64,000 nucleotides of DNA. It comes from Leptospira fletcheri. Lineage in GTDB: Bacteria; Spirochaetota; Leptospiria; Leptospirales; Leptospiraceae. Location of the stretch: contig NZ_RQET01000004.1 in the NCBI RefSeq assembly GCF_004769195.1, positions 186,001 through 250,000 on the forward strand, in the 5' to 3' direction. Positions 27,454 to 36,081 of the stretch are shown piece after piece. The notes beneath the pieces are model-generated. The model was not told the origin of the DNA. It saw nothing but the letters and a program-made list of their open reading frames with translations, and ran no database searches. Both the position numbers and the translations under genes were made by a program. Position 1 is the stretch's first letter; every line of letters begins with the position of its first letter.

Positions 27454-27542
27454 ACTCAGAATGCCTGGAATCCTAGTATTTTTCAATCGATCCGGCGAGA
27501 AATACTTGCCGGAAGAAAAGATGGGGATAGGAATAAGGGCCC

Positions 27543-28670
27543 ATGTTTTCCTTCTCTGCCGGATCTTCCGTTCGATATGTCAAAACGGGCGTTATTTTAT
27601 CCGCTCTCGTGATCGCATCTTTCTTTCCAAATGTAAGCGCGGAATCGGAATCCTTTCGCGCAAGAAAAGCGACCAAAAACGAAATATCTTTCCATCCATA
27701 TCCTCAAGAAGGGTACTTTCAGGCCTGGAATTATTCGTTCACGGACGATCGTATTTTTATCTTCGCGACTTTCTTGGTCAGTAACCTAGGTCCCGGAACT
27801 CGAAACTCGGGGGTAAGCTTGGTCTTGTATGATAAGGAAAATGGCACCCGATTTCTCACCCAGGAATTTTCCCGCAACGAACTGAAAGCGGAACCGGGAG
27901 CGTTGGAATTGGAAATTGCAAACAATTCCGTTCAAAAAAACCAGGAAGGCCCGGAAATCAGAATGGAAATCGGGGAGACGAAACTCTTTCTTTCTTTCAA
28001 GGCAGGATGGGACAAAGCCGTCTCCCTTTCGGGAGGAAAAATCTCCTTACCCGAAAAGGACAGATTCGTGCAGGCGGACATCGCTTTTTCTTTCGTTCCT
28101 ACCTGGGGATATTTGATCAGTAACGGACAGAAGATCCCTTTGGATGGACGGGGAGGAATGGAACATCTACTGACGAATTACGAGGTATACAAGTACAGTC
28201 GACGTTGGGAACTCTTTCGAACTCAGAACCTTTCCGGGGATCGACTGTATACGGGAGGGTTTATCGGAAACGAAACCTTTCCTGGACAGGAAATCCGGAC
28301 AGTAAGTTCCACCGACGCAAATAGTCGGTTATTATTTTCCGCTAAGGTGCATAAATCGGAAGTTTTGGAATCGGAAAAGGATTCCTTTTCCAACTACGAA
28401 TTGCCTACGAAAGAAAAACTCTACCTGGACGAACAAGGGGGTTGTACTCTTTCCATTCGGCGAAAGGCCGGAATCGGAAAAATCAACGTATTGTCGAACC
28501 TGTCTTCCGTGCTCCGGTTTTTTGTGAGATTATTCTTCGCCAAACCTTACCAATTGTACTTTTTAGCGGAGGCGGAATTGAATTGCGATTCTCCTCCGAA
28601 AAATTTCGGACAATTACCGAAGGAGAATCGTTTTACGGGAATTTTCTCGTACTATCTCATCAATCCGTAA
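27543..28670 (+). CDS. Exported lipocalin-like protein (possible Svf1/AttH/CrtC-type)
   Basis: 375 residues with a signal peptide (hydrophobic TGVILSALVIASFFPNVSA). The mature part is almost all beta: an opening QAWNYSFTDDRIFIFATFLVSNLG, a central FVQADIAFSFVPTWGYL, and later GGFIGNETFPGQE. The layout of two barrel halves with an N-terminal W-x-F/Y-x-F entrance recalls the AttH/CrtC/Svf1 lipocalin-like group, which binds or modifies lipids; this is a tentative fold guess. AAGGG stands 4 bases before the ATG. It converges with lnt and ends within 23 bases of it. Confidence 0.65.
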   Translation: MFSFSAGSSVRYVKTGVILSALVIASFFPNVSAESESFRARKATKNEISFHPYPQEGYFQAWNYSFTDDRIFIFATFLVSNLGPGTRNSGVSLVLYDKENGTRFLTQEFSRNELKAEPGALELEIANNSVQKNQEGPEIRMEIGETKLFLSFKAGWDKAVSLSGGKISLPEKDRFVQADIAFSFVPTWGYLISNGQKIPLDGRGGMEHLLTNYEVYKYSRRWELFRTQNLSGDRLYTGGFIGNETFPGQEIRTVSSTDANSRLLFSAKVHKSEVLESEKDSFSNYELPTKEKLYLDEQGGCTLSIRRKAGIGKINVLSNLSSVLRFFVRLFFAKPYQLYFLAEAELNCDSPPKNFGQLPKENRFTGIFSYYLINP

Positions 28671-28680
28671 ACGGCTTCCG

Positions 28681-28694
28681 AAAGTTCGAACTTT
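28681..28694. terminator. Palindrome at the convergent end of two genes
   Basis: AAAGTTCGAACTTT is a perfect 14-bp palindrome between the stops of the lipocalin-like gene (+) and lnt (-). It is followed by TATTTA on the + strand. It may be a weak bidirectional terminator, since the loop would be only four bases. Confidence 0.3.
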
Positions 28695-30472
28695 TATTTA
28701 GCCTCTTTCTTCCTATGATTGGATAGAAGGATCGTTAAATAATAGGAAGCAGTCAGAACCATCATCAACCAAGGAATCAGATTTCCGTAGATCACATAAA
28801 ATCCGGGAGGAGAATCGAAGACTTCGATTTTTTCCCAAGTAGTTTCCGCCTTCATCAAACCGGTGGATTTGCCCGGGACAAAGCGACCCAAGTGATCCAC
28901 AAAACCGGAAATTCCAGAATTCGTGGAACGGACCAACCATCTTCTCCATTCTATGGATCTCAGCCTACCCAATTCGAAATGCTGATCGCTTTCGGTTGTG
29001 GTTCCGTACCATTTATCGTTCGTGAGATTCGCGATGAATTCTGGATTTCCAGAATTTCGGAACTTGCGTACGAATTCCGGAACGATCACTTCGTAACAGA
29101 TCAAAGGAAGCATGGAGCCGGATTCCTTTAATGTAGTCCTGGTTCCGGCATAATAATTCCTGACTGCATCCGCGTTCAGTTCTTCCGTATCCTTCCAATA
29201 TAAAGGATTCGGTTGTTTGGAAATTTCCCCGACTACGGAAAAATAAGGTAGGAGTTTAAAAGACTCTCCCGGTTCGAACCTTCCCGTTTGGGGGCTGATT
29301 TCGTACATGAATTCGAAAGGCATTGTTTCGCCGAAAAGAACCAGATATTGTTTTTGATAAGCGTTCGTCCGAATTCCGTTTGGATCGTAGATTACGTTAT
29401 TGTTATAATATCTGAGATATTCCTTTCCCGAACTCGCCTTTTTGTACTTCGCGTCGATTTCGTTAAAGAAAACGTTCGCTTTGTATCGATTGGCAAAGAT
29501 GATCATCAAGGCCTCGAATCTATACCAATACATTCTGTTCAACTCGGTAATCGGGGTTTTGTTGGCGGAAAAATACGGGACGCCGGCCTCGGGCAAAACG
29601 ATCAAATCGGGATTTTTTCCCTCTTTCCGGACCGCATCGCTCACTAGGCGATCCATCCGATCCATTAGTTCCTCGATCACCTGCAAGGGGGAACGCCCCC
29701 GTTCGTCGCGGATACTCATGGGAGCATCGGGTTGAACTACCAACACTTCCAAGGTTTTGACGGGTTTTACTCCCTTCCACTTGAAATAGAGGGAAGTACC
29801 TGCAACCCAAAATAATAGGAAAAGCGCGAATGGCAACGACCAAAATTTAGCGAATTGAAACCTCTTTTCCGGAGAACGTAGGATTTCAGGCAGATGAAAG
29901 AGATTGGTCTCGAAAATCGTATAAGAAACGACGAAGACCAAAAAACTCAATCCGTATACGCCCGCGATTTCGACCGTCTGGGCAAGGAGTATATTTCCCG
30001 CCGCCAAGTTTCCCCAGTACCAAGGAAACAGTTGGGGGGCCAGCATATCCGCGACCAAGCCGCAAAATCCGGCGACCCAAACGCTATGCCTGCCTATTTT
30101 TTTACTCAGGAAAGAATATGTAAGCAGGAAGATCGGAAATTTAAATCCGAACAGCACACCGGCTAGAACCAGAATCAATGCCGAAATCGGTGCCGGAAAA
30201 TTTCCGAACACCTGCGCCATATGAAAAATCCAATGAAAGGCGATCGAGTAAAAGAAGACTCCGAACAGGATTCCGTGAAAAAACAGACGTTTGTATTGTC
30301 CGGAATATTTATGAGCGATCCAAAAAAGACCGAAGGGAGCGACCCAAACGAAATGGCTCAAATAAAACGGAGCAAAAGCCAAAAAAGCCAGAACGGAAGT
30401 CCAAAGGTAGCAAAACCAATCGAACCAAACGGTTTTTTGAAATTCACGGAATTTGTTCAAAAAGGAATTCAT
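28694..30472 (-). CDS. lnt: Apolipoprotein N-acyltransferase
   Basis: 592 residues from ATG at 30472; a TTG at 30481 adds three. Six to eight N-terminal membrane helices (to about 230) are followed by a periplasmic nitrilase-fold domain and a last membrane helix near 570-590. The catalytic triad of Lnt is present: E298 in [10 protein letters not shown]377 in [12 protein letters not shown] and C462 in [11 protein letters not shown] (numbered from the TTG). Lnt adds the third fatty acid to lipoproteins in the inner membrane. The chain is longer than E. coli Lnt (512) through insertions in the nitrilase part. Leptospira genomes often carry more than one Lnt-like gene, so full activity is not certain. 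Confidence 0.92.
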   Translation of the reverse strand: MNSFLNKFREFQKTVWFDWFCYLWTSVLAFLAFAPFYLSHFVWVAPFGLFWIAHKYSGQYKRLFFHGILFGVFFYSIAFHWIFHMAQVFGNFPAPISALILVLAGVLFGFKFPIFLLTYSFLSKKIGRHSVWVAGFCGLVADMLAPQLFPWYWGNLAAGNILLAQTVEIAGVYGLSFLVFVVSYTIFETNLFHLPEILRSPEKRFQFAKFWSLPFALFLLFWVAGTSLYFKWKGVKPVKTLEVLVVQPDAPMSIRDERGRSPLQVIEELMDRMDRLVSDAVRKEGKNPDLIVLPEAGVPYFSANKTPITELNRMYWYRFEALMIIFANRYKANVFFNEIDAKYKKASSGKEYLRYYNNNVIYDPNGIRTNAYQKQYLVLFGETMPFEFMYEISPQTGRFEPGESFKLLPYFSVVGEISKQPNPLYWKDTEELNADAVRNYYAGTRTTLKESGSMLPLICYEVIVPEFVRKFRNSGNPEFIANLTNDKWYGTTTESDQHFELGRLRSIEWRRWLVRSTNSGISGFVDHLGRFVPGKSTGLMKAETTWEKIEVFDSPPGFYVIYGNLIPWLMMVLTASYYLTILLSNHRKKEAK

Positions 30473-30663
30473 GGGTACCAACGTTCATCGGAAGAAAATA
30501 GCAGGACGTCAATCGATTTCGACCGTTGCCTCGATCCGATCGTTCCTTTCCGAATTACGAATGGATTTCTTTTCGTATCCCTAAGCCCCCGAGAGATCGA
30601 ATTTACGGAAATGCTTGCCTGATCCAGGCTTACGGCGAGCCTATCTGAAAAGTCGGTGATCGA

Positions 30664-31962
30664 ATGAGTTCCTCCTATTTCAAAATTTCAGGCAAAAATC
30701 CCTTGAACGGTACGATAACCCCTCAAGGAAATAAGAACGAAGCGCTTCCCGTGTTAGGCGCGATTTGCATGACTCCGGGAGAAATTATCGTCGAAAATAT
30801 CCCTTTGATCACCGACGTATTGATGCTTCTGGAAGTATTACGTCATCTGGGATTGGAAGTGGAGGATAAAGGCGAAGGTACTTTCCTATTTCGAAACCGA
30901 GGACAAATAAAATCCGATTTGCCCTACGAGTTATGTTCGAAACTGAGAGGCGCAGTCACTTTGGCCGGACCGATTCTGGCCAGCACAGGAAGGGTATTTT
31001 TACCCCGACCCGGAGGAGATAAGATCGGCAGGAGAAGAATGGATACTCACCTTCTCGCCCTGCAATCCTTGGGAGCGACGATAGAAGTATTTCCCGACGG
31101 TTACGAGATCAAAGCGGACCGGCTGAGAGGAACGGATATTTTGTTGGACGAAGCTTCCGTGACCGCAACGGAAAATGCCGTCATGGCCGCTACTCTGGCG
31201 GAAGGCACTACGATCATACGGCACGCCGCAAGCGAACCGCACGTACAACAGCTTTGTCGTTTTCTGAATTCCTCAGGTGCAAAGATATCCGGGATCGGCT
31301 CGAATATTCTCACCATCGAAGGAGTTTCTTCGCTAAAATCTCCGGAAAAAAAACACAGAATCGGATCCGACTATCTGGAAGTCGGAAGTTTTATCAGCCT
31401 TGCCGCCGTGACCGGAGGAGAAGTCTTTATCCGCGATGTCGATCTGGAAGACATACGTATGATTCGAATGGTTTATTCCCGGTTGGGAATCGAAGTTCGT
31501 CCCCAGGACGGTGGAATTCTGGTCCCGTCCGATCAGCAGATGGAAATCATACCCGACTATCACGGTGCGACACCCAAGATAGACGATTCTCCTTGGCCCG
31601 GATTTCCGGCAGACATGACTTCGGTGGCTCTCGTGACCGCCACGCAATGCAAAGGAACCGTCCTAATCCATGAAAAGATGTTCGAATCCAGGTTATTTTT
31701 CGTGGATAATATCATCGCAATGGGAGCTCAAATCATTCTCTGCGATCCGCACAGGGCGATCGTAATCGGACATTCTAGATTGTACGGACAAAAGGTCGCA
31801 AGTCCCGATATCCGAGCGGGAATGGCGATGGTCATCGCAGCCCTGTGCGCGGAAGGAACCAGCTATATCCACAATATCGTTCAAGTGGATCGCGGTTTCC
31901 AAGAGATCGACACTAGACTCCGATCGTTAGGAGCGCATATAGAGAGGATTCGGGAAGAATGA
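30664..31962 (+). CDS. murA: UDP-N-acetylglucosamine 1-carboxyvinyltransferase
   Basis: 432 residues, a full MurA of the EPT inside-out barrel fold. It transfers enolpyruvate from PEP to UDP-GlcNAc, the first committed step of peptidoglycan synthesis. Seen: [14 protein letters not shown] with K24, [14 protein letters not shown], the active loop [16 protein letters not shown], and [16 protein letters not shown]. The loop residue that is Cys115 in E. coli is Asp119 here (codon 31018-31020), the natural substitution that makes MurA of Mycobacterium, Chlamydia and Borrelia insensitive to fosfomycin. It overlaps the next gene as ATGA. Confidence 0.96.
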   Translation: MSSSYFKISGKNPLNGTITPQGNKNEALPVLGAICMTPGEIIVENIPLITDVLMLLEVLRHLGLEVEDKGEGTFLFRNRGQIKSDLPYELCSKLRGAVTLAGPILASTGRVFLPRPGGDKIGRRRMDTHLLALQSLGATIEVFPDGYEIKADRLRGTDILLDEASVTATENAVMAATLAEGTTIIRHAASEPHVQQLCRFLNSSGAKISGIGSNILTIEGVSSLKSPEKKHRIGSDYLEVGSFISLAAVTGGEVFIRDVDLEDIRMIRMVYSRLGIEVRPQDGGILVPSDQQMEIIPDYHGATPKIDDSPWPGFPADMTSVALVTATQCKGTVLIHEKMFESRLFFVDNIIAMGAQIILCDPHRAIVIGHSRLYGQKVASPDIRAGMAMVIAALCAEGTSYIHNIVQVDRGFQEIDTRLRSLGAHIERIREE

Positions 31963-32654
31963 ACCGGAGAGACTTTTTCCGGAAAAGTTTCTCGAAGGCG
32001 TTTGCCGTTATGGAGGAGAGCGCGGACGAAATCGCCGAGACCTGGAAACAAGTTTCAGGAGAAAAAAAAACGGATCCGATCGACCCGCCGGAAGAATCGC
32101 TTCCGAAAGCGCCGAAGAAAAAACGCGAAACGAATCGAAAGGAAGATTCCTTCCTATCTCAAACGAATTTCCCAAAACCGAAAAAATTCAAAGCTTTCCG
32201 TAACCTACAGTTTCCTCCCGGCGCGGATGCAAACGGTAAGCGTTTTCTTTCCAAATGCACCGGGTGCGGTGACTGTATGTATGCTTGTCCGTACTCAGTT
32301 TTATTTCCGGTTCCGAATGATGAATTAGGAAAGCATCTCCCGCACATGGACGTAAATCTGAATGCGTGCATGCTTTGTAAGGATTTTCCTTGCATAGCCG
32401 CCTGCCCGGAAGGAGCACTTTTACCGTATAAGAAAAACGAAACCCCGAAATTCGGCAAAGCCAAAGGTTGGTTCCAGCATTGTATCAACTCTCGCACGCA
32501 GGAAAAGACTTGTGAGGCTTGCGCTGCCGCTTGTCCGGTTCCGGGCGCGCTGAAATTCAAGGGGAACAAACCGACCTTCACGGCTTCCTGTACTGGCTGC
32601 GGACAATGCGTATCTTCCTGCCCTACGTTTCCGAAAGCGATCGTGGTTAAATAA
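31959..32654 (+). CDS. Polyferredoxin-type 4Fe-4S protein (NapG/MauM-like)
   Basis: 231 residues. The N-terminus [10 protein letters not shown] resembles a twin-arginine motif but no hydrophobic stretch follows, so export is unlikely. After a charged linker there are four cysteine groups: [30 protein letters not shown], a group starting HCINS and continuing [13 protein letters not shown], and [15 protein letters not shown], which is the set for up to four [4Fe-4S] clusters. This resembles MauM/NapG/NapF electron-transfer proteins. The ATG overlaps the murA stop by 4 bases, so it is co-translated with a cell-wall enzyme, an odd pairing. The electron partner is unknown. Confidence 0.88.
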   Translation: MNRRDFFRKSFSKAFAVMEESADEIAETWKQVSGEKKTDPIDPPEESLPKAPKKKRETNRKEDSFLSQTNFPKPKKFKAFRNLQFPPGADANGKRFLSKCTGCGDCMYACPYSVLFPVPNDELGKHLPHMDVNLNACMLCKDFPCIAACPEGALLPYKKNETPKFGKAKGWFQHCINSRTQEKTCEACAAACPVPGALKFKGNKPTFTASCTGCGQCVSSCPTFPKAIVVK

Positions 32655-32664
32655 TCGTACGTTT

Positions 32665-33156
32665 TTAATATCCGAGAGCTTTACGGATCTTTTCCGGGAT
32701 GTCCTCAAATTTGGGATATTTGTGTTTTTTCCCGTCGGGAAAAACGACGTAGTAGGTGCCGTTTAGGATTTCCATATAATAATTTCCCTGCTTTTTTTGG
32801 CCGATGGAAGATTTGTCCATTTCCTTGACCATAGCTTGATAGCGCGGGGGAAGGGCCGCCCAAGATCCGTAGACCTGGATTTCTCCCGCATGATTTACGG
32901 TATAAAGACCGTTTTCATGCATGATCTTGATGCCGTTATAATCGAAGACTTCCAAAACGTTCACTTTGGGTTCCTTCTTCTTAGACGCAACATTCGATTC
33001 TGGACCCTTGTATTCGTTAGGATCCATATTGTACTGAACCAAGGACTTATGGGACGGTTTTTTTCCTCTCGTGAATAGAAGATAGAGATAGAAGATTCCG
33101 GACAGAGAAATCGCCGCAAAAATTAACAACTCGAAGTGTTTCGTCAGCCACCCCAT
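32665..33156 (-). CDS. Membrane-anchored protein of unknown function
   Basis: 163 residues with one N-terminal membrane helix (about 9-29, LLIFAAISLSGIFYLYLLF), then a basic, Lys-rich linker and a C-terminal beta-rich domain (GLYTVNHAGEIQVYGSW, YYMEILNGTYYVVFPDGKKHKYP). The helix followed by RGKK suggests a cytoplasmic or periplasmic domain tethered to the inner membrane. AGGG lies before the ATG. It is the last gene of a five-gene minus-strand operon and is 5 bases after the preceding stop. No family recognised. Confidence 0.65.
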   Translation of the reverse strand: MGWLTKHFELLIFAAISLSGIFYLYLLFTRGKKPSHKSLVQYNMDPNEYKGPESNVASKKKEPKVNVLEVFDYNGIKIMHENGLYTVNHAGEIQVYGSWAALPPRYQAMVKEMDKSSIGQKKQGNYYMEILNGTYYVVFPDGKKHKYPKFEDIPEKIRKALGY

Positions 33157-33161
33157 AAACC

Positions 33162-33461
33162 CTATTTAAGTCTATATTCGATAGCCTTACAAGTAAAAGG
33201 CACAGGGTCCCCTGCCTGAATCCAAAAAGTACAGTCTTCAGCGGCCACCGACAAAACGCAGTTGTTGACATCCCTTTTCCGGGAACGTCCCGGAACAAGA
33301 TGGGTAATTCCTCTGCTGGAACTACATTGTAAATCCTTAGCCCCGTATGCGGCCAGCAACAGAGAAGACGCCTGCTCGAACGAATAAAAATCGTCGTCGG
33401 GTGTAGCACAAGTTCCCAACCAAACCAAGGATAGGAATAGAATCGGCAGCTTCTTGCTCAA
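33162..33461 (-). CDS. Small putative lipoprotein
   Basis: 99 residues from TTG at 33461. A hydrophobic leader (LPILFLSLVWLGTC) ends in a lipobox-like LGTC, with Asp residues just after it (ATPDDD). The mature part contains five more Cys, likely disulfides in the periplasm (QCSS, NNCVLS, EDCTFW, FTCKAI). It is 5 bases downstream of the LEA-type lipoprotein stop. No family recognised. Confidence 0.6.
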   Translation of the reverse strand: MSKKLPILFLSLVWLGTCATPDDDFYSFEQASSLLLAAYGAKDLQCSSSRGITHLVPGRSRKRDVNNCVLSVAAEDCTFWIQAGDPVPFTCKAIEYRLK

Positions 33462-33466
33462 ACGGA

Positions 33467-34042
33467 CTAACTCTTGTTTTTGGACTGCAATTTTACCCTT
33501 TCGTCTACCGGAAGATCCACGTCTCCGAGAATGGACTTATAGGTAATAAAACCCTTGATCCGTAAATTCGGATCTTTTCCGGAAAGAATATCTCTAGTCA
33601 ATACGGCGGCAACTAAGAGAAGATTTTGGTTCATCCTTTTTTCGAAAAGAGTTTCCAAACTCAAAGAGACATTTTTCTTCGAAAACGCGGGAACGACCGT
33701 TTCCTGTTTGGAAATGATCCGAGCCAACTCGTTCTCTCCGTTTTCCCCGGAAGGCGAGGTCACAGACAAATCGAAGCCGTAGACCGTGACTTCCGTATCG
33801 TTCGGATTTTCGATCTCCAAATCCACACGTAAAAGCATTTTCGGGATCGGGGGAAAAGAGATAAATTCCACCTTCTCCGCCTTAACGTCGGCGACCCGAA
33901 ATTTACAGGATTCGAGTCGTTTCACGTTTTGTCTTAAGGCAAAACAGGATACCGCAAACAACGAAAGGAGCAGGAAAATTCCTGCTCCAAATCGAGCGGT
34001 AACCGGATTTTTACGCGGAAATGTCTGCTTTACGGATTCCAT
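33467..34042 (-). CDS. LEA type 2 (WHy domain) lipoprotein
   Basis: 191 residues. A long basic N-terminus is followed by a hydrophobic stretch with the lipobox FAVSC at about residue 33. The rest is a single LEA-2/WHy-type beta domain: KAEKVEFISFPPIPKMLLRVDLEIENPNDTEVTVYGF-like pattern in which the NPN of the family is present. Such domains in bacteria are envelope proteins linked to desiccation or lipid contact; the role is unproven. The start overlaps the end of the oxidoreductase gene by 13 bases, so it is co-translated. Confidence 0.75.
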   Translation of the reverse strand: MESVKQTFPRKNPVTARFGAGIFLLLSLFAVSCFALRQNVKRLESCKFRVADVKAEKVEFISFPPIPKMLLRVDLEIENPNDTEVTVYGFDLSVTSPSGENGENELARIISKQETVVPAFSKKNVSLSLETLFEKRMNQNLLLVAAVLTRDILSGKDPNLRIKGFITYKSILGDVDLPVDERVKLQSKNKS

Positions 34043-35058
34043 CCGGTTTGGATCAACACCTTTCCTCTAGTCATATTCTCTGCATATTCCTTTATGGCTC
34101 GATCCGCTTCTTTCAAAGGGATTCGAGAAGCGATTTCCGTTTGGAATTCCTGTCCAAGCAGAGATCGAACTTCGGAAGTAATTCTCCAGAGTCTCCATGG
34201 GCTCTGGGCAGGCAACCAAGAAGACAACCAGAAACCCTCGATTTTCTTATCCTGGAAAATCCCCATCCCCGCATGATAGGAAATCGGCTCTTCGGACAAA
34301 GCACCATAAACGACGCATTTACTTCCGTACGGCATCGCGGCCAAAACCTTCCCTGTCAATTCTCCCGCCACCGCGTCCAGCATAATGGTAGCTTCCAGTT
34401 TGCCCGAAAGAACTCGCAGCTCTCGTTCGAAATTCGGAGAGGAGGAATCCAGGACGTGTTGGGCGCCTAGAGATTTCAGCAAATCCGACTGCTCTTTTCT
34501 TCTTACGATATGTATTCCGGGAATTCCTTTTTTGATCGAAAGCCTAAGGATCATTTTTCCCAATGCGGATGCCGCCGCCGTCTGGACGAATGCCTTGTGC
34601 TTCTCCCCGACGATCCGCTCCATCATGGCTAGGGCAGTGATCGGATTCACGAATAGGCAAGCCCCTTGTTCCAATGTGGTTTCTTTCGTAAGGGGAATGC
34701 AGGAGAAACCGTCCGTAATCATATATTCCGAATATGTTCCGTCTCCTTTCCCCGGAGCGGTACAAGCAACGGCCTTTCCAAGTAGGGAATTTGCGCGCCA
34801 TCCGCCCCCGCTCGCGACTACGACCCCGCTTCCTTCGAAACCCGGAACCACGGGTAATTTCTTTTTAATCCCGTAGAGCCCGCGCATGAACATCAGATCG
34901 GAAGGATTGATGGAAGCCGAATGGATCCTGATCAGTACGTCTCCCTTCTTTAAGGGTTTCGTTTCTTTTTCTACGATTTTTGCCCTTCCGGGTTGTTCGC
35001 TATATTCCTTTAGTTCGTAAGCTGAATACGTTTTCGGAATTTCCCATTTCTTTGACAT
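34030..35058 (-). CDS. Zinc-independent medium-chain dehydrogenase/quinone oxidoreductase-like protein
   Basis: 342 residues of the MDR superfamily, quinone oxidoreductase/enoyl reductase branch. The N-terminal GroES-like domain has GDVLIRIHSASINPSDLMFMRGLYG and GFEGSGVV; the Rossmann domain has TAAASALGKMILRLS for NADPH binding. The structural- and catalytic-zinc cysteines of alcohol dehydrogenases are absent. It probably reduces quinones or 2-enoyl substrates with NADPH. A very purine-rich ribosome binding site (AAGGAAGGAAAGG) precedes the ATG. It lies 14 bases after the [2Fe-2S] protein stop in a five-gene operon. Confidence 0.88.
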   Translation of the reverse strand: MSKKWEIPKTYSAYELKEYSEQPGRAKIVEKETKPLKKGDVLIRIHSASINPSDLMFMRGLYGIKKKLPVVPGFEGSGVVVASGGGWRANSLLGKAVACTAPGKGDGTYSEYMITDGFSCIPLTKETTLEQGACLFVNPITALAMMERIVGEKHKAFVQTAAASALGKMILRLSIKKGIPGIHIVRRKEQSDLLKSLGAQHVLDSSSPNFERELRVLSGKLEATIMLDAVAGELTGKVLAAMPYGSKCVVYGALSEEPISYHAGMGIFQDKKIEGFWLSSWLPAQSPWRLWRITSEVRSLLGQEFQTEIASRIPLKEADRAIKEYAENMTRGKVLIQTGWNP

Positions 35059-35072
35059 AAACCTTTCCTTCC

Positions 35073-35393
35073 TTAATTTTCATCTTCCAAAAGAAGATGG
35101 CGGATCGAGTCCGCATTTTCTTTCTCTATATAATTGCGTAAAAAAATCTCCGCGTCCTCTTCCGTCTTGATCGAAAACCAAATTCCTTCCGGATAACTGA
35201 CTTGGACCGGACCCAGCTCGCATCGATCCAGACAGCCGGACCGCTGGATGCGGATCCGATCCTTCAAACCGAGTTCCTTGAGTCGCTTTTTCATGTATGC
35301 GAGTAGAAGAGGGGAACCCGCCCTGCCACAGGAAGGCCTTTCTCCTTCTTCCCGGATATTATCGCAAACAAATACGTGTTTTTTATAGTACAT
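35073..35393 (-). CDS. Thioredoxin-like [2Fe-2S] ferredoxin
   Basis: 106 residues from the ATG at 35393, which has AAGAGAT 7 bases upstream. Four cysteines, C10, C22, C54 and C58 (VFVCDN, PSCGRAG, GCLDRCE), in the C-x11-C...C-x3-C layout of thioredoxin-fold [2Fe-2S] ferredoxins. The family includes subunits NuoE-like and stand-alone electron carriers. First gene of the operon ferredoxin - oxidoreductase - LEA lipoprotein - small lipoprotein - membrane protein. It could deliver electrons to or from the neighbouring oxidoreductase. Confidence 0.88.
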   Translation of the reverse strand: MYYKKHVFVCDNIREEGERPSCGRAGSPLLLAYMKKRLKELGLKDRIRIQRSGCLDRCELGPVQVSYPEGIWFSIKTEEDAEIFLRNYIEKENADSIRHLLLEDEN

Positions 35394-35585
35394 GTTCAAA
35401 TCTCTTAACATTCTCGGAAGGATGAATTCGGGTAGTTTACCCTAATTTGAAACGGATCGTCCGGATTGAATCCTTTTTTTCCTTTTTGATTTTTGTTCGG
35501 AATTCCAACGAATTCCAAGAATAAAGATTTGTTTTTTGAAAGAATGATCAAAAAAACGAAACATAGATCGAATTCGGAGGGATTT

Positions 35586-36056
35586 ATGAAACTCGGCATT
35601 CTTACGACATTTACTCTCGCTTTGTTATTTCTCGATTGTGGAAAGAAAGAATTAAAACCGGTTACCGATGCGGAAAAGCCTCTTTTCGAAACCGTATTAC
35701 AAAAAAACCAGGAAGTGATCGACGGTTTACTGAAAACCGAAAACCGAGCTCCGGATACGCAGGAATTGGAAAAAGCCTTGGACTCGCTGGCTTCCGCCAA
35801 CGGGGGTTTGTCCGAAACCGCCGCCGAGCTCAAAAAAGCGTTAAAAGAAGTAGAAGCTCCCGACCTGGAAGGTTCTCTGATCGCATATTCCAAATTCAGC
35901 GATCTACTTGCTTCCACCATGAAAGGAAGAGGTTTGGAAAACGGTCGAAATCGCTTCTATTGTCCTATGGTCAAAAAAACCTGGGTGGCTTCCGGAAGCA
36001 AGATCCGAAATCCTTACGCTCCGGACATGCGGGATTGCGGAGACATCGTTCCTTAA
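35586..36056 (+). CDS. DUF3347-type lipoprotein (metal-efflux-associated domain)
   Basis: 156 residues from ATG at 35586, with GGAGGG 5 bases upstream; a longer frame from 35493 lacks this. The signal peptide ends in the lipobox LFLDC. The mature part is helical with Asp/Glu/Lys-rich segments, then FYCPMVKKTWVASGS followed by IRNPYAPDMRDCG. This YCPM...W...NPY...M..CG pattern matches DUF3347, a domain found beside or fused to CusB-like metal efflux proteins and thought to contact copper or other soft metals. No efflux pump is in the window. Confidence 0.75.
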   Translation: MKLGILTTFTLALLFLDCGKKELKPVTDAEKPLFETVLQKNQEVIDGLLKTENRAPDTQELEKALDSLASANGGLSETAAELKKALKEVEAPDLEGSLIAYSKFSDLLASTMKGRGLENGRNRFYCPMVKKTWVASGSKIRNPYAPDMRDCGDIVP

Positions 36057-36081
36057 TTCATTTTTCGGAAATCGTCCTATC

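Noticed and set aside
26812..27486. 224-residue open frame on the minus strand
   Set aside because: It overlaps the plus-strand gene at 27019-27453, which has a strong GGAGG site and a plausible protein composition. The minus frame is rich in Phe, Arg and Ser as expected for an antisense shadow.
35405..35920. 171-residue minus-strand frame
   Set aside because: It is antisense to the DUF3347 lipoprotein, which has a lipobox and ribosome binding site.
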